Below are positions 43,079 to 49,946 of a stretch of 64,000 nucleotides of DNA, piece after piece. This DNA is from SZUA-430 sp964638635 (GTDB lineage: Bacteria > Pseudomonadota > Alphaproteobacteria > Micropepsales > Micropepsaceae), in assembly GCA_964638635.1 (NCBI GenBank), contig CAZXAQ010000004.1:1-64000 (forward strand), written 5' to 3'. The notes under the pieces are model-generated. The model searched no databases. It was not told where the DNA came from and saw only the letters and a program-made list of their open reading frames with translations. Positions within the stretch are counted from its first letter, which is position 1, and each line of letters opens with the position of its first letter. Both the position numbers and the translations under genes were made by a program.

Positions 43079-43926
43079 GGCTCGACCCGCACCAAAAGCG
43101 CCGTCGCATCGTCGCTCTTCTTCATGCGTGGGAATCGCTCGCCGTTCGGGTCGTCCTCCTCGATATGGCGCAACTCCCGTATGAGCGCCTGAAGCCCGAT
43201 CGTCTGCGCCGTCGCAATCAACTCGCGATCGCCGTACCGGTGGTAATCCTCGACCAGCGCATAGAACCCGTCCGTCGCCAGCAACACGGTGGCCGGCCCC
43301 GACAACGTCAGTGACGTCACCGTCGCATTTGCCCCAACGGCGGGATCGGCACCCAACAGCCAATACCCGGCACTCGTGTTGACGGTGTTCCGCGCCCGCC
43401 GGAGTTCCGGGAGCACGGCGGCTGGTCCCAACGGCTGCCCCTTGCGCGCCGCAATCATCTTTTGCGCGAGCCGCGTCTCGAACGCGTTACGCGACGGATT
43501 CGTCCCGAAATTGTGCACCTCGTCGTCGTTGGTTTCGATGAGCACACGGCTGTCACCGACATAAGCAATGTTGAGCCGCCCCGCCTGGACGCCGATCAAA
43601 CTCATCGTCGTCCACGGCAACTCGTAGCGCTCGGCTGGCGCGCGCACACGGCCCCCCTCAAACTGCGCCGTAATCCCCTGCGCCACCGTCGTAATCAGCG
43701 CACGGAGATCGCCGCCACCCGAACCGGCATGCGCCAAAAACAAATCGCGCGCCGTATGCGAAGCCCACGCCGCATCGCTCCGGCCCGGCATCAGCGGCGT
43801 TTCCGCCAGACTCGTCACCCCATCGAGCACGAACGCGATCGCATGCGCCGCCCCAAGCGCATCCTCATTCACCCGCTCGGCCGACCCGCCGACGCTCAAG
43901 CCTTCAATGACCGTGATCTGCGGCAT
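43075..43926 (-). CDS. PP2C-family Ser/Thr phosphatase
   Basis: A 283-residue metal-dependent PP2C-type phosphatase. Metal-site motifs: ERVNEDALG, VLDGVTSLAE (in place of the usual DGMGG), IAYVGDSRVLIE, LLATDGFYALVED and KKSDDATALLV. It is the second gene of a two-gene operon with fic, starting 5 bp past the fic stop. The operon partnership suggests action on Fic-modified or phosphorylated proteins, but no substrate can be named. Confidence 0.85.
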   Translation of the reverse strand: MPQITVIEGLSVGGSAERVNEDALGAAHAIAFVLDGVTSLAETPLMPGRSDAAWASHTARDLFLAHAGSGGGDLRALITTVAQGITAQFEGGRVRAPAERYELPWTTMSLIGVQAGRLNIAYVGDSRVLIETNDDEVHNFGTNPSRNAFETRLAQKMIAARKGQPLGPAAVLPELRRARNTVNTSAGYWLLGADPAVGANATVTSLTLSGPATVLLATDGFYALVEDYHRYGDRELIATAQTIGLQALIRELRHIEEDDPNGERFPRMKKSDDATALLVRVEP

Positions 43927-43931
43927 ACCCG

Positions 43932-45059
43932 TTACCGTTTCTGGCGAATCTTCGCCTCAAGCGGCGCCAGCGAATAGCTCGTGCTTCGCCCGCCGCCCGC
44001 GTCCTTCACCAATACGCCACGCGTGATCAGATCGTCGATATCCCGCGAGGCCGTATCTTGTGAGCACTTACACAACTTTGCCCATTTCGACGACGTGAGC
44101 TTACCCTCAAACCCGTTCAGCAGCCGGTTGAGGATCGCGCGCTGCCGGTCATTGAACGCGGCATTGCCATGCCGCTCCCAGAACCGCGCCTTGGCAAGCA
44201 CGCTGGCCAGCATCCGATCGGCACCCTCGATCGCTCGTGCAAGACAATCGAGGAACCAGACGAGCCACGCCGTGATGTCGAGCTCGCCCTTCTGCGTCTC
44301 TTCGAGAATCGCGTAGTAGCTCCTTCGCTCGCCGCGTATCTGCGACGACATACTGTAGAACCGCTGCCGCGACCGCTCCGAACGCGCGAGCAGAAGATCG
44401 GCAACCGCTCGCGCAATGCGGCCGTTCCCGTCGTCGAACGGGTGAATGGTCACGAACCACAGATGCGCGACACCAGCTTTGAGCACCAAATCGGCGTCGC
44501 CGTTCGCGTTGAGCCACTTGAGGAACGCCCGCATCTCGGCCTTCAGCCGCTTCGCGCCCGGCGCCTCGTAGTGCACGCGCTCGTATCCTATCGCGCCAGA
44601 CACGACTTGCATCGGCCCGGCGGCGTCGGTACGCCAGGCACCCACCGTGATCTTCGAGAGACTATTACGCCCCTTGGGAAACAGTGACTTGTGCCAAGCG
44701 AACAAGCGCTCTTCCGTGAGCTGCTTGTCGAACTTCTGAGTCGCATCGAGCATCAACTCGACGATGCCGTCCACTGACCTGTCTGCCGGCGCCAGCGCCC
44801 CGATATCGACGCCCAACCGTCGCGCCAGGGATGAGCGCACCTGCTCGCGGTTCAACACCTCGCCTTCGATGTCGCTCGTCTTCACAACTTCTTCGGTCAG
44901 GCTGGCCAGCGTCGCTTCTTCGCGCAGGCGGAACCCAAGCGCTTCCATCCGTCCGATGAGGCGGCCCTGAGCGTGCCGCACACCGGCCAGCCGGTCGGCC
45001 AATGCGGCCGCATCCCAGCGGAACTTGGGCCAATCCTTACGCTCGTGAATGTAAGTCAT
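43932..45059 (-). CDS. Fic family AMP-transferase-type protein (DUF4172-Fic-wHTH)
   Basis: A 375-residue Fic protein. An N-terminal DUF4172 domain (MTYIHERKDWPKFRWD) is followed by the autoinhibitory motif TSDIEG at residues 61-66 ([S/T]xxxE[G/N], class II) and the Fic motif HPFDDGNGRIAR at 206-217 with all catalytic residues. The C-terminal ~75 residues form a winged helix (KLTSSKWAKLCKCSQDTASRDIDDLITRGVLV). ATG 45059 has GGAG five nt upstream. It probably transfers AMP to a target protein. The gene is preceded by palindromic operators and followed by PP2C. Confidence 0.92.
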   Translation of the reverse strand: MTYIHERKDWPKFRWDAAALADRLAGVRHAQGRLIGRMEALGFRLREEATLASLTEEVVKTSDIEGEVLNREQVRSSLARRLGVDIGALAPADRSVDGIVELMLDATQKFDKQLTEERLFAWHKSLFPKGRNSLSKITVGAWRTDAAGPMQVVSGAIGYERVHYEAPGAKRLKAEMRAFLKWLNANGDADLVLKAGVAHLWFVTIHPFDDGNGRIARAVADLLLARSERSRQRFYSMSSQIRGERRSYYAILEETQKGELDITAWLVWFLDCLARAIEGADRMLASVLAKARFWERHGNAAFNDRQRAILNRLLNGFEGKLTSSKWAKLCKCSQDTASRDIDDLITRGVLVKDAGGGRSTSYSLAPLEAKIRQKR

Positions 45060-45141
45060 AATCTCCGCAACCCGTGCGGAGATTATGGGTTCTATTCTCC
45101 GCACCGGCAAGATTAATCTCCGCAAGTTATGCGGAGATTAA
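45058..45141 (-). promoter_or_regulatory. two perfect palindromic operators at the fic start
   Basis: ATAATCTCCGCA-ACCCG-TGCGGAGATTAT at 45058-45086 covers the fic start codon and its GGAG. TTAATCTCCGCA-AGTTA-TGCGGAGATTAA at 45113-45141 lies 55 bp upstream (centre to centre). Each has perfect 12-bp arms and 5-bp spacer. A third half-site, ATTCTCCGCA, is at 45094-45103. Such tandem sites fit a dimeric DNA-binding repressor, plausibly the Fic protein through its winged helix. Confidence 0.8.
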
Positions 45142-45146
45142 CAGGC

Positions 45147-46385
45147 TCAAATCGTCGCCTGCACGACCGCCTTGAGCCGCTCGGCCAGCGAGAACTTGTC
45201 GTCGGTGAAACCGTTATCGATCCACCACGCCTCGACTTCGCTCAAGACCTTGCCGACCAAAGGTCCTTGCGGAACACCAGCAGCCATCGCGTCGGGACCC
45301 TTCAGCGGAAACACCGGCTTGGTCCAACTATCGGCAAGTGCAAGCAACGCAAGCCACTGCGGGACGTTCGACGTCTTCGGATCCTCCGCCCAACGCAACC
45401 GCACCCAATCTTTGAACAACGGAACGCCGCAGCGGTAGAGCGTGCGCTGGACTTCGGGAACCGAGAGATAGGAGACAATCTTCGTGGGCTGCCCCAGCAT
45501 GTCGGACAGCCGGTCGCGATCGTCGTTCGACAGCCGCCAGCGCGTCGCGATCTCGCCCGCCTGAGGCGCATCGGCGAGCAAGGCGCCAAGCCTGAGCAAC
45601 CCGTCCGCCTCGAAGAAGTTGTCCGCATCGATCTCGCACACCCGCTGAAACCGCGCGAACTTGAGCTCGCCGTGGAGCACCTCGCCGAGCACGCCCGACG
45701 CCGCCATCGCACGCAGCACCGGAATCGGATGCTCCGCGCCCATCAGCTTCAGCATTTCCTTCTGGATGCGCTCGCCCGACAGCGTCTTGATCTGCCCGCG
45801 CGCGGTCGCGCACGCAGTCAAACCGTCCGCGTCGATCTCGCCTTTCCCGTACCAGGCGTGAAAGCGAAACAGCCTCAGGATGCGCAAATAGTCTTCCGCA
45901 ATCCGGCGCGATGCATCGCCGATAAACCGCACGCGCCGTGCTTGCAAGTCCGCAATCCCACCGACGAGATCGAACACCTGGCCCTTGGCGTCCGCATAGA
46001 GCGCATTCATCGTGAAGTCGCGCCGTTGCGCGTCTTCCGCCCAGTCGGTGCTGAACGCGACTGTCGCCCGCCGCCCGTCGGTCGAAACATCGCGCCGAAG
46101 CGTCGTGATCTCGAACGGCGTCTTGTTGGTGACCGCCGTGATCGTCCCGTGCTCGATGCCGGTCGGCACCGCTTGCATCCCCGCCGCCACCAGCCGCCGC
46201 GAAACTTCGTCCGGCAAAAGCGGCGTCGCAATGTCGATGTCCTCGACGGGCACGCCCAGTAGCGCATTACGCACGCAGCCGCCGACGAACCGCGCCGCCC
46301 CGCCGTCGCGCGTCAACGCATCCATCACCGCGCGCGTCTCCGGCGCGTTGAGCCAGGTCTGAGAATGAATCGAAGGCGTCGTCAT
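45147..46385 (-). CDS. cca: CCA tRNA nucleotidyltransferase
   Basis: A 412-residue class II nucleotidyltransferase adding or repairing CCA at tRNA 3' ends. N-terminal GGAARFVGGCVRNALLGVPVEDIDIATPL contains the DxD metal site (DID); the second part DGRRATVAFSTDWAEDAQRRDFTMNALYAD and RFIGDASRRIAEDYLRILRLFRF are typical. It is transcribed with the downstream fic gene direction after a short gap that holds the fic operators, and follows the NUDIX gene by 3 bp. Confidence 0.95.
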   Translation of the reverse strand: MTTPSIHSQTWLNAPETRAVMDALTRDGGAARFVGGCVRNALLGVPVEDIDIATPLLPDEVSRRLVAAGMQAVPTGIEHGTITAVTNKTPFEITTLRRDVSTDGRRATVAFSTDWAEDAQRRDFTMNALYADAKGQVFDLVGGIADLQARRVRFIGDASRRIAEDYLRILRLFRFHAWYGKGEIDADGLTACATARGQIKTLSGERIQKEMLKLMGAEHPIPVLRAMAASGVLGEVLHGELKFARFQRVCEIDADNFFEADGLLRLGALLADAPQAGEIATRWRLSNDDRDRLSDMLGQPTKIVSYLSVPEVQRTLYRCGVPLFKDWVRLRWAEDPKTSNVPQWLALLALADSWTKPVFPLKGPDAMAAGVPQGPLVGKVLSEVEAWWIDNGFTDDKFSLAERLKAVVQATI

Positions 46386-46388
46386 GCC

Positions 46389-47015
46389 TCAGCCGTACAG
46401 CCGCTCATAGAGATTGACCAGTATCCCCGCCGTCGCGCCCCAAATGTAATGACGCTCGTACTGCATCGCGTAGTACCGGCGCTCGCGGCCCTGCCAATTC
46501 GCGGTCTCTTGGCGGTGATTGGCCCGATCCATCAAGAACGCAAACGGCACCTCGAACGCCTCGGCCACTTCCGCCGCGTCGATCCGAAGCTCGAACCCTT
46601 CCCGCACAAGCCCGACGAACGGCTGAATCGCAAACCCCGTCCCCGTCTCGTAACGATCAAGCTCCCCCCGCACATCGACAAACGAACGCGGCAGCCCAAC
46701 CTCCTCTTCCGTCTCGCGTAACGCCGCCGCAATCGCGTCGTCATCCTCATCCCCGACGCGCCCACCCGGAAAACTCACCTGCCCCGCATGCCGCGCCAAG
46801 TGATCTGCACGCCGCGTGAACAACACGCTCAAGCCCGAAGACCGTTCGATAATCGGAATGAGCACGGCCGCCGGCCGCAACACCCGCGACGGCGTCTCCT
46901 CGCGCATCCGCGGATTGAGATCGAAGTCCCCACGCCGAGGCGCAGCGTGATTGTCGCTGCCACGCGACAATCTCTCCTCAAGCCGCCGCCTAAGTTCGAC
47001 ATCGCTCAAACTCAC
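46389..47015 (-). CDS. NUDIX hydrolase, CoA pyrophosphatase type
   Basis: A 208-residue NudL-like enzyme. The Nudix box is GGRVGDEDDDAIAAALRETEEEVG (GX5EX7REUXEEXGU) with the UPF0035 signature FTRRADHLARHAGQVSFPGGR before it, pointing to CoA and CoA-derivative cleavage. It is grouped with cca and DUF1285 in many alphaproteobacteria. Start ATG 47015 lies 13 bp from the palindrome at 47028. Confidence 0.92.
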   Translation of the reverse strand: MSLSDVELRRRLEERLSRGSDNHAAPRRGDFDLNPRMREETPSRVLRPAAVLIPIIERSSGLSVLFTRRADHLARHAGQVSFPGGRVGDEDDDAIAAALRETEEEVGLPRSFVDVRGELDRYETGTGFAIQPFVGLVREGFELRIDAAEVAEAFEVPFAFLMDRANHRQETANWQGRERRYYAMQYERHYIWGATAGILVNLYERLYG

Positions 47016-47027
47016 GAGGCACCGCCA

Positions 47028-47188
47028 GACTCCCCTCGCCCGCTTGCGGGAGAGGGGCCGGGGGTGAGGGGAAGTCTGTTCTCGTTCTTCGAAACGGCGA
47101 GGAGCGACGCGTACAGAACTTCAAACGCAGAGGCACCAAGACTCCCCCTCACCCCCAACCCCTCTCCCGCAAGCGGGCGAGGGGAGTC
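47028..47188. repeat. intergenic palindrome with CTCCCCTCGCCCGCTTGCGG arms
   Basis: Left arm 47028-47077 and right arm 47139-47188 pair over about 50 nt with very few mismatches, around a 61-nt loop. The nested CCCGCTTGCGGG is itself a hairpin. It fills the gap between DUF1285 (stop 47200) and the NUDIX gene start. Similar GAGGGG-rich palindromes are widespread in alphaproteobacterial genomes. Confidence 0.9.
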
Positions 47189-47199
47189 GCACAACGACA

Positions 47200-47802
47200 T
47201 CATTCCGGCGACCCCAACGAGAACCACACGCCATCACTCCACACGCCCAACTCGCGACCAACCTCAGTCGCCCGCTCCTCCGCCATCGCGACCAACTCGT
47301 AGAACACGGCGCGCGACACCCGCGCCTCCAGCGCACCGCGCACGTGCACATAGGGCCGCGGCTCGGCCCCGCGAAACGCCACCCGTAACGGATGCTCAGG
47401 CCCCGCAACCACCTCATCCCCGACATTCGTCAAGAACCGCAGCTGCCGCGCACGCCCCTCACCTTCGGCATCGGCGCGAACCGCAACGAACGGCACATCC
47501 TCAACTCTCAACCCCACCTTCTCGACCGGCGTAACGAGCACATACCGCCCATCCGCCTCGCGCCGCAGGATCGTCGAGAACAGCCGCACCAGCGCGGGCC
47601 GACCGATCGGCGTGCCCAGATAGAACCACGTTCCGTCGACCGCGATGCGCATATCGATGTCGCCGCAGTCCGGCGGATTCCATGTGTCGACCGGTGGCAA
47701 CTTGCGCGTGTGCGCGGCCTCCGCCTGAGCCTCCGCCAGCCCGCGCAAAAAGTCAGGCGCGGGCGCGCCCCAGTGCATCGGATCCTGTGCCGAATTGGAC
47801 AT
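47200..47802 (-). CDS. DUF1285 domain protein
   Basis: A 200-residue cytoplasmic protein of the DUF1285 family. Diagnostic runs: LPPVDTWNPPDCGDIDMRIAVDGTWFYLGTPIGRPALVRLFSTIL and YVLVTPVEKVGLRVEDVPFVAV. The family is two small beta barrels of unknown role, and in alphaproteobacteria its gene usually adjoins the MoxR operon, as here (divergent, 175 bp apart) and the nudix-cca pair. Confidence 0.92.
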   Translation of the reverse strand: MSNSAQDPMHWGAPAPDFLRGLAEAQAEAAHTRKLPPVDTWNPPDCGDIDMRIAVDGTWFYLGTPIGRPALVRLFSTILRREADGRYVLVTPVEKVGLRVEDVPFVAVRADAEGEGRARQLRFLTNVGDEVVAGPEHPLRVAFRGAEPRPYVHVRGALEARVSRAVFYELVAMAEERATEVGRELGVWSDGVWFSLGSPE

Positions 47803-47977
47803 ATTAACGGGCGACCTCGACGCCTTTCCGGGAGTTAATCCGGCAGTTCAACTGATGTTGAGCATAGGACCTCAAGCCGTTCTGTCCATGGCCCAGGTTT
47901 AGCTATAACTCTGCCCATCTGTGCCATAGAAAAGCCGCGCGGCTCCGCGCGTTATCCAAACTCTGACCCAAGGCGGC

Positions 47978-48985
47978 GTGACTTTGAGCAACCAAGCCCT
48001 CGAAACCTCCGACTCGATCGTCCGCGAAGTCGAACATGCCGTGGCGCGCATCGCGGCCGTCCGCGAAGCGATCGGCCGGGTTATTTTCGGCCAGCGCTCG
48101 GTGGTCGACCAAGTGCTGGTCACGATCCTGGCTGGCGGCCACGGCCTTCTGGTCGGCGTGCCGGGCCTCGCCAAAACCCGCCTCGTCGAAGCGCTCGGCA
48201 TCGTGCTCGGCCTCGCCACCAAGCGCATCCAATTCACCCCCGACCTCATGCCCGCCGACATCGTGGGCTCTGAGGTCTTGGAAGAGGCCGAAACCGGCCG
48301 CCGCTCCTTCCGCTTCATCAAGGGCCCGGTCTTCGCCCAGCTCCTGATGGCCGACGAAATCAACCGCGCCAGCCCCCGCACCCAATCGGCGCTGCTTCAG
48401 GCCATGCAGGAGCACCACGTGACCGTCGCCGGCATGCGCTACGACCTGCCGCATCCGTTCCACGTCCTGGCGACGCAAAACCCGCTCGAACAAGAAGGCA
48501 CCTACCCGCTCCCCGAAGCCCAGCTCGACCGCTTTCTGATGCAGATCGACGTCGGCTACCCCGACCTCGACGCCGAGAAGCGCGTGCTGCTCGCCACCAC
48601 CGGCGTCAGCGAGGAGCAGCCGAAGGAAGTCATCCGCGCGCAAGACATCATGTTCTTCCAGCGCCTCGTCCGTGCCATTCCGGTCGGCGAGAAGGTGCTC
48701 GACGCCATCCTCGCCCTCGTGCGCAGCGCAAGGCCTGAAGAAGGCGGCGCGCAGAGCATCAAAGACCACGTCGCTTGGGGCCCATCTCCTCGCGCGAGCC
48801 AGGCGTTCTCGCTCGCGGTGCGTGCCCGCGCCCTGATCGAAGGCCGCTTCGCGCCGTCGGTGGACGACGTCGTCGCGCTCGCGCCGCCCATTTTGCGCCA
48901 CAGAATGGCGCTCAACTTTGCGGCCCGCGCCGACGGCGTGACGATGGCCGATGTGATCAACCGGCTGACCGCGCCGTACCAGTAA
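47978..48985 (+). CDS. MoxR-type AAA+ ATPase
   Basis: A 335-residue MoxR ATPase. Walker A is GVPGLAKT, Walker B LLMADEINRAS, sensor 1 region VLATQNPLEQEGTYPLPEAQLDRF; the C-terminal helical lid follows. MoxR proteins act as chaperones that activate partner proteins with VWA or DUF58 domains. GTG 47978 follows AAGGCGGC. It heads a four-gene operon with DUF58, DUF4159 and the amidotransferase-like gene. Confidence 0.95.
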   Translation: MTLSNQALETSDSIVREVEHAVARIAAVREAIGRVIFGQRSVVDQVLVTILAGGHGLLVGVPGLAKTRLVEALGIVLGLATKRIQFTPDLMPADIVGSEVLEEAETGRRSFRFIKGPVFAQLLMADEINRASPRTQSALLQAMQEHHVTVAGMRYDLPHPFHVLATQNPLEQEGTYPLPEAQLDRFLMQIDVGYPDLDAEKRVLLATTGVSEEQPKEVIRAQDIMFFQRLVRAIPVGEKVLDAILALVRSARPEEGGAQSIKDHVAWGPSPRASQAFSLAVRARALIEGRFAPSVDDVVALAPPILRHRMALNFAARADGVTMADVINRLTAPYQ

Positions 48986-49009
48986 CGCGGGGCAGCTCGA
49001 GAGGTTCGT

Positions 49010-49942
49010 ATGGCGAGTGTCGCGTCGACGCTCTTTAGCGGTTGGACCCAAACGCCCAAACGCGAAGCCAGTGCCCGCGAACAGGCGGAGCACCTGGGCG
49101 CGCGTTTGCCGCCGCTGATGATCCAAGCCGAGCGCGTTGCCTCGACCGTCGCCACCGGCGAACACGGCCGCCGCCGTGTCGGCCAAGGCGAAGCGTTCTG
49201 GCAGTTCCGCCGTTACCGCCAAGAAGATCCGTCGACCGCCGTCGATTGGCGCCAATCCGCAAAGTCGCAACATCTGTTTGTGCGCGAACGCGAATGGGCG
49301 GCGGCAGCCAGCGTGTGGATCTGGCGCGATGCCTCGCCGTCCATGCACTACAAATCGCACGTCGCGAAGTGCACGAAGGTCGAGCGCGCAACCGTGCTCG
49401 CACTCGCGTTCGCGTCGCTGCTCGTGCGCGGCGGCGAACGTATCGGCGCGCTTGACAGCGTGAAGCCGCCCGCAACCGGCAAGCCCGGCTTCAACCGCTT
49501 CGCGCTGCAGATGACCCAGCAAATGACGTCGAAGCAAAGCCTGCCGCCGCTGATGCCGCTGCCGCGCTTCTCGCAGATCATTCTGATCTCCGACTGGCTC
49601 TCGCCCTCCGAAGGCGTGCTCAACATCCTGCGCCACTACGGCGCGCTCGGGGTGCGCGGTCACTTGATCCAAGTCCTCGACCCTGCCGAAGAAGACCTGC
49701 CGTTCGACGGCCGCACCGAGTTCGAGGACGTGGAATCGAAAACCCGCATGCTCGCCCGCCGCGCCGAGACACTGCGCGACGCCTATCGCGGACGCCTCGC
49801 GGCCCTGCGCAGCGAGGTCGCCCAAGCCTGCCGCCGCCAGGACTGGACGTTCGCGACGCACCGCACCGACAAGCCCGCGCAAGGCGCGCTGCTCGCCGCC
49901 TACGCCGCTTTGTCCGCCCACCGCCCGTTCGAGATGAGGTGA
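49010..49942 (+). CDS. DUF58 domain protein
   Basis: A 310-residue DUF58 (VWA-like) protein. The signature RQEDPSTAVDWRQSAKSQHLFVREREW and the metal-site-like WRDASPSMHY are present. MoxR-type ATPases commonly partner with such proteins. Soluble, no membrane helix apparent, unlike many DUF58 proteins. It is 24 bp past the ATPase gene and 4 bp before the next gene. Confidence 0.93.
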   Translation: MASVASTLFSGWTQTPKREASAREQAEHLGARLPPLMIQAERVASTVATGEHGRRRVGQGEAFWQFRRYRQEDPSTAVDWRQSAKSQHLFVREREWAAAASVWIWRDASPSMHYKSHVAKCTKVERATVLALAFASLLVRGGERIGALDSVKPPATGKPGFNRFALQMTQQMTSKQSLPPLMPLPRFSQIILISDWLSPSEGVLNILRHYGALGVRGHLIQVLDPAEEDLPFDGRTEFEDVESKTRMLARRAETLRDAYRGRLAALRSEVAQACRRQDWTFATHRTDKPAQGALLAAYAALSAHRPFEMR

Positions 49943-49946
49943 CGGT

